Source: Roseomonas gilardii (lineage in GTDB: Bacteria > Pseudomonadota > Alphaproteobacteria > Acetobacterales > Acetobacteraceae). From it: a stretch of 64,000 bases of DNA. The notes beneath the pieces were generated by a model that worked only from the letters and a program-made list of their open reading frames with translations, had not been told where the DNA came from and made no database searches. Shown in pieces: positions 53,131-63,000 of this stretch. Each line of letters starts with the position of its first letter. Positions within the stretch are counted from its first letter, which is position 1. The DNA lies in contig NZ_CP015586.1 of assembly GCF_001941945.1 (NCBI RefSeq), forward strand, positions 1 to 64,000, given 5' to 3'. The translations under genes were made by a program, and so were the position numbers.

Positions 53131-54604
53131 TCCCGCCGATAAGCCCCCCCAGGGGACCGGTATAGGCCGGGACACCGGTCAGCACCCCTTGCAGGCCTTG
53201 CAGCGGCGGGCCGACCTGCATGCCGTGCGGGAAAAGCTTGTACTCCCGGATGGCGAGCTCGTGCACCCCGCTCCGCTTCTTGACGACCGAAACCGCCTTG
53301 CGGACTTCGCCGTTCGCCTCGAAGAAGCGCAGCAGAACGACCGTGTCGCTGAGGAAGCTGAGGTCGACCGGGCTGTTCACATCGCCCACCACGCCGGGCT
53401 GGGCCAGGACGAGGATCGTCACCACGCCTTGATTGTTGAGGTAGGTCAGGAGCTCGTGCATGTGGAGCATGAGCGACCGCTCCTCCGGCATGGTACCGAG
53501 GTAGGAGTTGAGGCTGTCGATCACCACGACGCGGGCCTGCCTGTCCTCGACCTCCCGCCGTACGCGCCAGACGAACTCGCCAGCCGAAAGGCGGGACGGG
53601 CTGGCCCGGCTCCAGCTCAGGTGGCCTGTCTCCATCCCTTCCTCGACGGCAAGGCCGAGAGCGGCCGCCCGGTGCGAGAACGTCTGGAGGGTCTCGTCAA
53701 AGGCGAAATAGGCGGCATGCTCCCCGGCGGCCACGGCCGCCATGGCATAGCGGACCGCCATGGACGACTTGCCCACCCCCGAGGGCCCAACAAGCATCGT
53801 CGTCGTGCCGCGGTCGAGGCCGCCGCCCAGCATCTCGTCGAGACTGGCCACTCCGCTCGGCAGGGGAGCGCCCACGACCGGTGTCCTGTGCTCCTCCGCG
53901 ATGAGGCTCGGGAAGACGAGCACCTCACCGGTGACGAGGGCGAAGTCGTGCCAGCCGCTCTGGTAGTCACTGCCCCGCATCTTGGCGACCCGCAGCCGCC
54001 TGCGGGCTGCGCCGTAGTTCCGCTCGATCTGCTCGAGTGAGATGACGCCATGAACAAGGCTGTGCAGATCCGCGTCGCCTCCCGAAGTCAGATCGTCGAG
54101 GACGAACGTCGTGGCCTGACGGCCCTGGAGGAAGCGCTTGAGTGCGAGGAGCTGCCGGCGGTAGGGCAGTGGATCCTGGGCGAGCAGGCGCAGTTCCGAA
54201 AGGCTGTCGATGACGATCCGGTCCGGCTTGGTCGCTTCGATGCGCTCGGTGATGGTGCGCATCGTCTCGCCGAACTCGGCTTCCGCCGGGTAGAAGACCG
54301 TCTGCTGCCGATCGAGTTCCGCCTCGGCCGGAACGAGTTCGAAGAGGTCGATGCCCTCGAGCGACCATCCATGGGAGGCTGCCGAAGCGGTCAGCTCCTC
54401 CGCCGTTTCCGAGAGGGTGACGTAGAGGCCGCGTTCGCCATGGGCAATCCCCTCCAGCAGGAAGCGCAGCGCGATCGTCGTCTTGCCTGAGCCCGGCGCG
54501 CCCTCGAGAAGATGCAGGCGGTGACGCGGCAGACCTCCCCGCAGAACGACATCGAATTCGGGGATTCCCGTCCGCAGGATCGGCCGCGACAGTAGTTCCG
54601 ACAT
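53114..54604 (-). CDS. KaiC-like double-domain ATPase
   Basis: A 496-residue protein with two RecA-type domains: Walker A EGAPGSGKTT (Lys 41) and GPSGVGKSSMAVR in the second half, each with a Walker B (DRIVIDSLSEL and ARVVVIDSLNSYL). Each starts with the KaiC phrase (RTGIPEFDVVLRGGLPRHRL; PSGVASLDEMLGGGLDRGTT). No kaiB is adjacent. KaiC homologues outside cyanobacteria are linked to stress or light signalling with partner kinases; here the partner gene overlaps downstream. A phosphorylatable Ser/Thr pair in the second domain was not verified. Confidence 0.88.
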   Translation of the reverse strand: MSELLSRPILRTGIPEFDVVLRGGLPRHRLHLLEGAPGSGKTTIALRFLLEGIAHGERGLYVTLSETAEELTASAASHGWSLEGIDLFELVPAEAELDRQQTVFYPAEAEFGETMRTITERIEATKPDRIVIDSLSELRLLAQDPLPYRRQLLALKRFLQGRQATTFVLDDLTSGGDADLHSLVHGVISLEQIERNYGAARRRLRVAKMRGSDYQSGWHDFALVTGEVLVFPSLIAEEHRTPVVGAPLPSGVASLDEMLGGGLDRGTTTMLVGPSGVGKSSMAVRYAMAAVAAGEHAAYFAFDETLQTFSHRAAALGLAVEEGMETGHLSWSRASPSRLSAGEFVWRVRREVEDRQARVVVIDSLNSYLGTMPEERSLMLHMHELLTYLNNQGVVTILVLAQPGVVGDVNSPVDLSFLSDTVVLLRFFEANGEVRKAVSVVKKRSGVHELAIREYKLFPHGMQVGPPLQGLQGVLTGVPAYTGPLGGLIGGNDAAG

Positions 54605-55017
54605 ACGTTCTTCTCTGCCCCGGGAAAGCCGTCAAATGTGGCGATTGGTCCCAATGCGCTTTCCATGGGGTCCTGGACAGCCTCGGATCCCATCAAAACA
54701 CAGTGGCGACCCGTGCCGGCACCGGTCGGCGGTAGCGTCCTGTGAATCCCTCCGTCTGCCGCGTCCCAGTCTGCCATACCGAGACCTTCGTCCGGAGCCG
54801 CTGCAGGGCTCTGATGCTCTTTCCATATACGTAAATTATAGATGAAAAATCAGAATTTTAGAGCGTGATTTGAAATTCAAATCCGATCTTCACTTGGCTT
54901 ACTCTGCCACCTTGCCAAACACCCCCCGGCGACTGCGTCGCGCCCGCGCAACCGGCGCCCTATATTCCGTCCGCTAATCCCCATTTTGGGACGGAACGGC
55001 TTGCTCGTGCCGCACGG
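54605..55017. other. Intergenic region with a hairpin
   Basis: No gene is supported. An AT-rich patch (about 54820-54900) may hold promoters. TTCCGTCC (54965-54972) and GGACGGAA (54989-54996) form perfect 8-bp arms, a possible operator or terminator. Confidence 0.4.
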
Positions 55018-55045
55018 AGGATATACTATTCATCAAGTATATCCT
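55018..55045. promoter_or_regulatory. vapB operator palindrome
   Basis: AGGATATACT-N8-AGTATATCCT, perfect 10-bp arms, ends 12 bp before the vapB ATG. Antitoxin autoregulation is expected. Confidence 0.75.
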
Positions 55046-55057
55046 CAGGAGATCGCC

Positions 55058-55294
55058 ATGCAGGTCAGCCGCTGGGGCAACAGCCTCGCCGTCCGCCTCC
55101 CCGCCGCCGTGGTGGAGGCTTTGGGCCTGCGCGAGGGCGACGAGGTCGCCATCGAGGTGGCCGACCCCCACACCTTCCGCGTGGCCCGCGACCGCCGCCG
55201 CGACGAGGCGATCGAGGCACTGCGCGGTCTCGGCTGGCACCTGCCCGACGGCTTCCGCTTCTCGCGCGAGGAAGCCAACGAGCGCGGCGGATGA
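55058..55294 (+). CDS. vapB: VapB-type antitoxin (AbrB/MazE swapped-hairpin)
   Basis: A 78-residue protein from ATG 55058. The N-terminal SpoVT/AbrB domain is clear (MQVSRWGNSLAVRLPAAVVE, ALGLREGDEVAIEV), and the C-terminal toxin-binding tail is RRRDEAIEALRGLGWHLPDG. The upstream frame is rejected because it reads through the operator. It overlaps vapC by ATGA. Confidence 0.9.
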   Translation: MQVSRWGNSLAVRLPAAVVEALGLREGDEVAIEVADPHTFRVARDRRRDEAIEALRGLGWHLPDGFRFSREEANERGG

Positions 55295-55701
55295 GCCGGC
55301 CCTTCCTCGACACCAACATCCTGCTCTACGCCGCCCTGCAGCCGGATCCGCGCTCCGAGACGGCCCGCGGCCTCCTGGCCCGGGGCGGCCTGGTCAGCGT
55401 CCAGGTGCTCAACGAGTTCACCGCCGTCGCCCGCCGCAAGCTGCGCCGGCCCTGGCCCGAGGTCAGGCAGGCGCTGGCCGCCATCCGGACCCTCTGTCCG
55501 GCGGCGCCACGGCCGCTGACCGTCGCGACGCATGATGCGGCCATCGGGCTGGCGGAAAGGCTGGGCTACACGATTGACGATGCCCTGATCCTGGCCTCGG
55601 CCCTGGAGGCTGGCTGCGACACGCTCTTCTCCGAGGATCTGCAGGACGGGCAGGTGGTCGAAGGGCAACTGACCATCCGCAACCCCTTCGCCGCGCCATG
55701 A
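55291..55701 (+). CDS. vapC: VapC-type PIN-domain toxin
   Basis: A 136-residue PIN ribonuclease. Acidic residues: D in PFLDTNILLY, E in VLNEFTAVARRK, D in YTIDDALILASALEAG and D in LFSEDLQDGQ. These are the four conserved metal-binding positions, so the toxin looks active. Its stop overlaps the integrase start by ATGA (55698-55701), which places an integrase in the same operon as vapBC. Confidence 0.92.
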   Translation: MSRPFLDTNILLYAALQPDPRSETARGLLARGGLVSVQVLNEFTAVARRKLRRPWPEVRQALAAIRTLCPAAPRPLTVATHDAAIGLAERLGYTIDDALILASALEAGCDTLFSEDLQDGQVVEGQLTIRNPFAAP

Positions 55702-56801
55702 GCGACGCCGGCTCCCCGGCCCCGCCCAGCCCGCACGCGGAGGGCAGCCTGGTCCTGCACACCACCCTGCTGGGCGACCTGGTGGTGCCGGGTGGCGCCG
55801 CCCGCGCCGCCGAACTCCGCGAACTCGCCGCCCAGGCCGCCGTCTACGCCACCCGCGCCCGCGGCCCCGGCACCCGCCGCGCCTACCGCTCCGCCTGGAG
55901 CGGCTACGAGCGCTGGTGCCGCTCCCTCGGCCGCGAGCCGCTCTCGGGCGATGCCAACACGCTCGCCCTCTACGCCACCGCCTGCGCCAGCCGCGGCCTG
56001 AGCCCGGCCAGCCTGCGCGTCCACCTCGCCGCCATCCAGGCTGCCCACCGCCTGGCCGGCGTGGCGCTGGATCCGCGCGAGCCGCGGCTGGCCATGGTGC
56101 TCGAGGGCATCGCCCGCAGCCATGGCACCCGGCCCCGCAGGCGCGCCGCCGCGGCCGGCCCGGACGCCCTGCGGCTGATGCTGGCCGCGCGTCCGCCCGG
56201 CACCACCCCGCTCGGCGCCCGAGACCGGGCGCTGCTGCTGGTGGGCTTCGGGGCGGCATTGCGCCGCAGCGAGCTGGTGGGTCTGGCGCTGGGGGATGTG
56301 GAGACCGTCCCGGGCCGGGGGCTGCGGGTGCTCATCCGCCGCTCCAAGACCGACCAGCGCGGCGCCGGGCAGGAGGTCGCCGTCTGGGCCAACCCGGCCG
56401 AGCCGGGCTGCTGCCCGCTGGCGGCGCTGGAGGCCTGGCTGGGTTTCCGGAAGGGGGCTTCCGACATCACCGGCGGGGGCTCCGATCGGGAGCGGCCGCT
56501 CTTTGTGGGCATGAGCAAGGCAGGGAAGCTCTCCACCGCCGCGCTGTCGGACAAGGCGGTGTGGCGGCTGGTGAAGGGGGCAGCCGAGGCGGCCGGGCTG
56601 GAGGGGTGGGAGCGCTTCTCGGGGCACTCTCTGCGCGCAGGGCTGGCCACCGCGGCCGGCGAGCAGGGCGCCGACCTCGCCCAGGTCATGCGACAGACCC
56701 GGCACCGCTCCGCCGAGGTCGCGCTGGGCTATCTGCGGCCGGCGGATCTGTGGCGCAACAACCCCACGCAACGGATCTGGAAGAACGCCGAGGAGGGCTG
56801 A
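55698..56801 (+). CDS. Tyrosine recombinase co-transcribed with vapBC
   Basis: A 367-residue integrase. The N-terminal SAM-like core-binding domain is present (GTRRAYRSAWSGYERWCRSL). The catalytic domain has R in GFGAALRRSELVGLALGDVE, Lys in LIRRSKTDQRGAG, the HxxR box as SGHSLRAGLATAAGEQGADL, then MRQTRHRSAEVALGYLRPAD with the second His position and nucleophile Tyr. It is intact. Its 3' ~450 bp are duplicated in inverted orientation at 51267-51714. The VapC stop overlaps its start, so antitoxin-controlled transcription may include the recombinase. Confidence 0.87.
   Translation: MSDAGSPAPPSPHAEGSLVLHTTLLGDLVVPGGAARAAELRELAAQAAVYATRARGPGTRRAYRSAWSGYERWCRSLGREPLSGDANTLALYATACASRGLSPASLRVHLAAIQAAHRLAGVALDPREPRLAMVLEGIARSHGTRPRRRAAAAGPDALRLMLAARPPGTTPLGARDRALLLVGFGAALRRSELVGLALGDVETVPGRGLRVLIRRSKTDQRGAGQEVAVWANPAEPGCCPLAALEAWLGFRKGASDITGGGSDRERPLFVGMSKAGKLSTAALSDKAVWRLVKGAAEAAGLEGWERFSGHSLRAGLATAAGEQGADLAQVMRQTRHRSAEVALGYLRPADLWRNNPTQRIWKNAEEG
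56317..56764 (+). repeat. Inverted repeat arm 2, partner 51267-51714
   Basis: This arm is the 3' part of the intact integrase gene. Recombination between the arms could invert the enclosed genes. Confidence 0.8.
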
Positions 56802-56878
56802 GGTATGAAGGCGGCTTCACCGATCGGCGCGAGCGGCGCGTTGAACCAACCGTCCCAACAGATACCGGAAGACAGGGC

Positions 56879-57607
56879 ATGCATCTCGACACTATCGCCG
56901 AACTGCTGAGCGGCATCGCCGAAAAGCCTGGCGCCGTTCTGGTCAGCGGCGCCGACACGCTCGTGCCCGGCCCGCTGTATGTCATGGGCTTCAATCCGGG
57001 CGGCAGTGCCGAGGGCGACGGTACGGCGGAGAGCCTCACGATCGGGGCATCGATCGAGCGGTCACGGGGAAAGGTCGCGTGGAACGAATGGGTCGACGAC
57101 AACTACGGTGGCTCAGGCCACAGCATATTGCAGAGCAGGATCTGCTCGGTCTTCAAGGAACTGAACGTCGATCCACGGAAAACCCTCTCCACCAACGCCC
57201 TTTTCGTGAAGTCGAACGACGCGGGCGCGCTGGAAAGACCGTGGGACCTGTGGTGGCAGCACTGCTGGCCGGTGCACCGGTTCCTCCTGCATGTGGTGCG
57301 CCCGGCCGTGGTGGTCTGCCTGGGCAACGGCGAGGCGCTCAGCGCACTGGCACTCCTGCGTCATCCCAGGCCAGGTCAGGGTCGAAGGTACGACGTACAC
57401 TGGGTGCCGTCCGATGCGGACCAGTCGGCGGACGGGCAATGGGAAGAGAAGGTGACCTTCGACCTCGGCGAGTACGGCCAGCATTCCTGCGCGATGCTGG
57501 GGCTGCCCCATCCGAGCCCAAGGGTGAGCAGGGGCTGGCCCCTGACGGACAGAGCCAGGGAGAAGATCGCGCAGGCGCGCGACAGGATGCGGGGATGGCA
57601 AGCTTGA
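56879..57607 (+). CDS. Uracil-DNA-glycosylase-fold-like protein
   Basis: A 242-residue protein from ATG 56879; the frame is open far upstream only as a shadow of the integrase. UDG-superfamily-like elements: GPLYVMGFNPGGS (motif 1 position), STNALFVKS, VRPAVVVCLGNGEAL (central strand) and LGLPHPSPRVS (motif 2-like loop). The usual catalytic Asp/Asn after the first GxxPG is not evident, so activity and substrate are open. It may be base-excision related or a fold relative. Confidence 0.5.
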   Translation: MHLDTIAELLSGIAEKPGAVLVSGADTLVPGPLYVMGFNPGGSAEGDGTAESLTIGASIERSRGKVAWNEWVDDNYGGSGHSILQSRICSVFKELNVDPRKTLSTNALFVKSNDAGALERPWDLWWQHCWPVHRFLLHVVRPAVVVCLGNGEALSALALLRHPRPGQGRRYDVHWVPSDADQSADGQWEEKVTFDLGEYGQHSCAMLGLPHPSPRVSRGWPLTDRAREKIAQARDRMRGWQA

Positions 57608-57715
57608 GCCGCTTCCGTCGCCCCACGGATCCTCGCCCCCTGTCCGGAGTGATCCACAGCCGGGATCAGGGCACATTGCGGATCGCGGAAGGGTGACCCG
57701 CGGCAGGAAGCCCGG

Positions 57716-58123
57716 ATGACGCAACCCTCCATCGGCATCTTCTGGGGCATCGTCGGAGCTGGCCAGCAGCCAGCATTGCTGGTCGACCTCGTGCCGCTTG
57801 CGGGCGGAGAAACCTACGGGGAGTTCCTGACCCATGGCGGCCACTACGAATACTGGACGAAGCTGGCCAGGATGGGAGCGTCAGGCCTGCGTCGCCTCGG
57901 ACTGCCGGGCGCACCGCTCTGGTCGGAGTATGAGGAGTGGCCGCGCGGACGTGTCGTCTATCACATCCCGACGCGGCGCTTCGTGATCTATGCCGACCGT
58001 AAGCTACGTACACAGCCCTGGATGGACCGCATCCTGGCACGCTTCGCACTGACCGAGGCGGAGCACGAACTCCGCGGAGACCCGCACTACGTCGTCGGGT
58101 CTGAACAAGCTCCCTGGCACTGA
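57716..58123 (+). CDS. Conserved hypothetical protein
   Basis: A 135-residue soluble protein: IGIFWGIVGAGQQPALLVDL, then GETYGEFLTHGGHYEYWTKL, YEEWPRGRVVYHIPTRRFVI and YADRKLRTQPWMDRILARFA. I recall proteobacterial proteins with this H-YW and EEWPRGRVVYH pattern but no assigned function. It follows the UDG-like gene by 108 bp on the same strand and ends where an IS remnant begins. Confidence 0.6.
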   Translation: MTQPSIGIFWGIVGAGQQPALLVDLVPLAGGETYGEFLTHGGHYEYWTKLARMGASGLRRLGLPGAPLWSEYEEWPRGRVVYHIPTRRFVIYADRKLRTQPWMDRILARFALTEAEHELRGDPHYVVGSEQAPWH

Positions 58124-58209
58124 TTTGCTTGGGAGAATTGTTGGTTTGGGCGCTCCGGAATTGCAGGGATCAGTTGGAACCATGCGATAATCCTGCGATT
58201 CTGGCGGGC

Positions 58210-58725
58210 ATGAAGCATCGTCCCCGCCCTTTGGAACAGGCCGACCTGCTGCGGCCACGGCTGGTCGACATGATCGATGGACGGCATGAGCTGGTCCGGC
58301 TCGCCGGGTTGATCGACTGGCCATGGTTCGAGCGGGAGTGGGCGGGCTTCTTTCCAGCTGGTGAGGGACGGCCCGCCACCCATCCGCGCCTGGTGGCGGG
58401 GCTGATGTACCTGCAGCACGCCTTCAACCTTTCGGACGAGGCGGTGCTCGCCCGATGGGTGGAGAACCCGTACTTCCAGCACTTCACTGGCGAGACCTGC
58501 TTCCAGCACCGCCCGCCCATTCACCCCTCCTCGCTCAGCCGCTGGCGCGGCCGCATCGGCGAGGAGGGCGTGGAGTGGCTGCTTACCAAGACTATCGAGG
58601 CGGGTCGTGCCTGCGGGGCCGTGACGTCGCGCAGCCTGTCCGAGATCGCGGTGGACACCACCGTTATGGAGAAGGCCATCGCGCATCCGACCGACAGCCG
58701 CCTTTACGAGAGGGCCCGTTGCGGC
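58210..58725 (+). pseudogene. N-terminal remnant of an IS5-family transposase
   Basis: Reads MKHRPRPLEQADLLRPRLVD, LADWPWFE-type region IDWPWFEREWAGFFPAGEG, HPRLVAGLMYLQHAFNLSDE, FTGETCFQHRPPIHPSSLSR and IAVDTTVMEKAIAHPTDSRL with the first catalytic Asp. It then breaks after YERAR near 58725, and the Asp/Glu-bearing C-terminus is missing. The downstream frame is unrelated. It is a dead IS remnant. Confidence 0.8.
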
Positions 58726-58908
58726 ATTGTCACGTTGGCCAGCTCTGGCTGGAACGAACTCGTCAGGCGAAGCTGGCGGCATGCCGTCCGAGGAAAGCGT
58801 CATGTTGCAGGGCGCGATCGGCAGCCTCACCCGATGAGCCACGAGACCGGTTTCCGTCGCAGAGGGCGCGAGGCTGCTCACCAGGCGGCCGATGGCCTCC
58901 AGGCAGCC

Positions 58909-59754
58909 TCAATCTCCCGCCATAGGCCACTGCGCGGGCTTGAGAGAGCGAGGCCGGGCTGTCGATTCCGGCCACCGCGTCTCCAGCTCTCGTACAACCT
59001 CGTCCAGCGCTCTCCGGTAGAGCTCGCGGTCGTTGCACGGCTTCGGCACACGGCTTCGCTTCAGACGCCCGCGCAGGACCGCATCCTCGATGGCGATGCG
59101 CGAGACGTGGAGGTGCGCTCCAGCCGATTTCCAAACCATCCGGGTCGTCTCCCGCTCCTGCAGGTCGGGGCCCCATTCCGGATCCCGGACGTAGGCCATC
59201 ACCTTCGGCCAGACCTCGTCGGCGGTCGTCGCAACGGTGGCCGTCACGATGCCAGCAGCGGTCGGGACGTCGAACCTGTGACAATAGACCGCGAAGCCGT
59301 TTGCATCGTCGCCGGTGGGCCTCACGGAAACCGGGCTCCAGGCCCCAGGCGTGCCGACCGTTCGAGTGCCGACCTGCGACAGAAGTTCGTCCATCCACGC
59401 TGTGAATTCCGGGTCGACCTCTGCCTTCGCCTTCTCGGCCGCCTGCGCCCTCTCCTCGGGTGTCATCCGCGCGTTCCGTCGGATGGTGACCCGGATATTC
59501 TCCCTTGCCTTCGCGTAATCGGCGTCGGTCTTGCACGCACCTTCCGGCAAATAGCGTTGCAAGATGTACTCGGCGACCTGGACGTAATCGTCCTCAGTAA
59601 AGGCGTTCGGCGCGAGCGCCTCAAGGCGGCGCTTCACCCGCTCGCGCTCCTCAACGCTCCAGCGATGCCACGGACCATCAGCAGGTGAAGGAGCCCCGTG
59701 ACCAGCTCCTGCTGGGAGCCCCAGGCTCCTCTTGAGCCAGCTTACGACACTCAT
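58909..59754 (-). CDS. Hypothetical protein
   Basis: A 281-residue protein starting at 59754 (MSVVSWLKRSLGLPAGAGHG); an upstream frame extension reads through non-coding DNA. It is soluble, largely helical in the N-terminal half (EERERVKRRLEALAPNAFTE, YVQVAEYILQRYLPEG, TPEERAQAAEKAKAEVDPEF), with a more beta-like middle (GFAVYCHRFDVPTAAGIVTA). The C-terminus ends RELYRRALDEVVRELETRWP. No family is recognised. It is alone on the minus strand between an IS remnant and the giant right-edge gene. Confidence 0.55.
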   Translation of the reverse strand: MSVVSWLKRSLGLPAGAGHGAPSPADGPWHRWSVEERERVKRRLEALAPNAFTEDDYVQVAEYILQRYLPEGACKTDADYAKARENIRVTIRRNARMTPEERAQAAEKAKAEVDPEFTAWMDELLSQVGTRTVGTPGAWSPVSVRPTGDDANGFAVYCHRFDVPTAAGIVTATVATTADEVWPKVMAYVRDPEWGPDLQERETTRMVWKSAGAHLHVSRIAIEDAVLRGRLKRSRVPKPCNDRELYRRALDEVVRELETRWPESTARPRSLKPAQWPMAGD

Positions 59755-60021
59755 CCGCCCCTCTGTGCGTGTGGTGCTCGGCGGCTGGGTGACTGGTACG
59801 GCATCTCGACGCTGGACCAAATTTGCTGCCAACTTTGCGCCTTGAATGGCGGGAGACCGTCGAGGCTCACCGATAGCTTGCCCGAGCCGGGCAGGTACGA
59901 GTCCTTCGAGCAATTTCATTACCGCATCGTGCCGACCCCAAGACGGCCAGGCGAAGCTCTGTTATGGACCATTCTGCTTCCAGGTTGGGTGGACCACAAG
60001 TTCAAATAAGGCAGCAAGAAG
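59755..60021. other. Intergenic region upstream of the giant gene
   Basis: No convincing gene. A plus-strand frame here (ending 60009) partly overlaps the minus-strand gene and looks accidental, though its tail RYESFEQFHYRIVPTPRRPG could be a relic of a coding sequence. Confidence 0.35.
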
Positions 60022-63000
60022 TTGGATGGGCCGACGGCAGCAGAGGTTGGAACATACGAGGAGGACCTGAAGCAGGTCCTCTCCTGTTCGGACGACGCAG
60101 ATGCGATGGATGGCGGTTACGAGCTACCCGTCATCGTCGTGGATGACCCCTGGTCCAGCAAGGCGGTGCGCCGTGCTCTCCAGCAGACGTGCCGCCGCCA
60201 GTTTGGTTCTGCGCGTCTTGCTGACGACGAGCTTCAGCAGGCCTGCCCGGTCCTGATGGGTCTGGCGGAACAGGGCCCCAACCTGCTGGCCCTGCTGACC
60301 ATGCCACAGGAGGCCCTGGACAACATCCGAGCAAACCGCCCTGATCTCAGGCCCTTCCTCGATGTGGCCGCGCGCTACCTGCTCGGTGCCATGCCCCTCC
60401 GTGAGGCATTCGCCGGTTGCACCTCTCTCGCATCGCTGTGCCGCACCCGGCTCGCCAGGAAAGGGGGCGACCACGAGCGGGCCCTGGAGCTTTGGCGGCT
60501 CCGTCTCCAGGGGCTCACAGGGCATGAGGTGGCGGACCGTTCAGGGGTGTCCCATCAGCGCGTCTACCAGATCAATGTCTACTCCAAGGTCGCCTTCCTC
60601 CGCCGCCTCGAAGCGGCCTGCAATGCCCCGCTGATCCGCTCCCTGTTCGTGCACCACCTGGATGCCGCCGGTCTGAGCGTGATGCGGGCGGCCTCCAGCG
60701 CGGATGGCGTCATCCGCCGACGCGATATTGAACGCCTGACCTGGGAAGTGCTTCCGGCCGAGGACGCCTTCGTGCTGGCGGCCGTGCAGGACGTCCGGGG
60801 AGATGCAGCGCCGGAGCTGGCGCAGCTCCTCGCCTGGGAGACCAGGTGCGCGAGCCCGCTCGCCGACGGCTGGACCCTCCTGCCGCTGGTCGAGGCCGAC
60901 GTGGCTGCGGTGCGGGAGGCATACCAGGCCACCGCACTCGGCGGATGGCTCGCCCTCGCGCCGGATATCGCCACCCGGACCGGGCTGGGGGAGGCCCAGC
61001 TTGCAGCGGCCCTCCGCTTCGCCGGGATGGCCCGCCTCGGCGAGGCCGTCATCCCTTCTAAAGCGCGGCCCTCCGAGCGGCGCATTGCGGCGGCAGCCGG
61101 GATCCTCCATGCCGCACCCCGGCCGCTGCATGCAACAGAGATGCTGGACACCCTCCTCGGTACCGACAACCCGGCGCTGAAGGAGGTCTCCTACCGTACC
61201 CTCATCCTGGACCTGCAGGACGAGCCGGAGATCTTCCGCCAGCACGGGGGGTCGGTCTTCTCGATCATTGGCAGCGCGCATGTCCTGAACGGCGACGAAG
61301 ATCCCCGCCCCGCGGTGCCGGAGGCGTCCTTCGACGAGATGGCGACTGCCTGGACCCCGCCGGGGCAGCTCACGGCTGTCCCGTGGGCCGCCGCGGACTA
61401 CGCGGGGGACTTCGTGGCGGATGTAGCGGTGACGCTCCGGGAGCGCCGGGTCCTGAGCGAGAGGAGCGAGGTCTCCGTTAGCGAGCTGATCCTCCCTGAG
61501 GAGGAAGAAGCTCTCCTGCGCTGGGCGAGGGACGCTGCCGCGCCCCTGCACGAGACGACGGGGGCAGGGCGCGCGGAAATCGGCATGGTCCTCTTCGCGG
61601 CCCACAGCGCGGCGGCGCAACTCTCCGATGCGGGTGGCCGCGACACCTGGAGGATCCTGCCCGACGTGGCGGGGCCCGGCGTCCGCGGGTTCATGTTCGA
61701 CGGGGAGGTGCCGCGGGGGCGCATGCTCGATGCGATGGTCCGGGCCACCGACTCGCTCGGCCTGAGGCGCCCCTGGTCCTTCAACTGCGACCATTGGATC
61801 ACCGCGTTCCGGCTCCAGTGCGGCTTCCACCGCGGGGACACCGCGCTCCTGCGGGACTGGATCCTCGACCCGGTCAACCTTCCTGCCGCCGTCCGCCTGA
61901 TCTCCCGGGATCCCGCCTCTGGAATGTCGCGCCTGCTGGCCGACATCCGCCTTGCGGTGGCGGGCCGCCTGGCCGCAGGGGAGGTGCATGCCCGGCATGC
62001 GGGATCCCCCTGGTGGCCAGGATGGAGCGCGGAGGAGTTCGCCAAGGCACTTGTGCCGGAGCAACGCGTCTACCAGCCCAGACCCTACGTCCCGGCGCCC
62101 AGGACCCCGGCAAGCGAGGAGCCGCCGGAGGACCTGCTGGGTTCCAGCGCGGTGGCACCATCTCCTGGCGGCGCCAAACCAACGGCAGCCGACGCGGCCG
62201 AAGGCATCCGCTGGCAGCTCTCCGTGGCGCCCGGCGCGGTGGGCTTCCGCCTGCAGCTTCCGTCCTCTCTCTGCTATGGCGAGGGTGCTGTCACCGTGCT
62301 CTGCGGCGGCGCCAGGGCTGGCGGCCATGTCGGCACGGACGGTGCAATCACCTGGTACGCCGAGGATAATGCTCTTCTTCTGCCGCTCGCCGGGCCGCGG
62401 GTGCGGAGCATCGAGGTCCAGCGCGATGGCAGGACCCTGGACTCCTTCGACCTCGAGCTCTGGGCCGCGGACGCCTATCTCCGCCTGATCGACCTCCGCA
62501 CGTCCCGCCCGGTCCTCATCGACCCGTTCCGCTCGCGGCTGTCCCCCTCCGCCCCGGTAGCCCTGCTCTGCCACGAGGCTCTCGCCCTCTCGCATGCGCC
62601 TCCGGAGGAGCGCCGCCTCAACACCGAGCATCGTCTGATGGTGTTCCCCGGCGGCCTGCCGGACGGCTTCGCGGTCTCCTGCGAGGGAGAGGTCGTTTGG
62701 CAGCCCACGCCGCCGGATCCCGGCCGTGAGGTCGTCGACCTGCCCGGCGTGTCCCTGACCGGCGACGCCTCACCCGTCGCCTGGGGTGAGGGGATCCAGC
62801 TCCAGCCTGTCGGGCTCCCACAAGGATTCGAGCCGACCCGGGCCGTGATCGGCGGCCAGTCGCTGCGGCCGGTCACCCCCGAGCAGGGCGGCGGCTGGGC
62901 CCTCGGTGGCTACCGGGTTCTGCCTGGGGCGTCGCCACTGCTCCGCCAGGGACGCCTCGACGGTCTGCTCGACGGCCGCAAGGTGAGCATCCCGCTCGCC

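Noticed and set aside
55916-56801. 5' extension of the UDG-like frame through the integrase
   Set aside because: Gly/Arg/Pro-rich shadow of the integrase gene; the real protein starts at ATG 56879.
59698-60009. 103-codon plus-strand frame
   Set aside because: Begins inside the minus-strand gene ending its N-terminus, with no family, ribosome site or coding bias; kept only as a possible relic.
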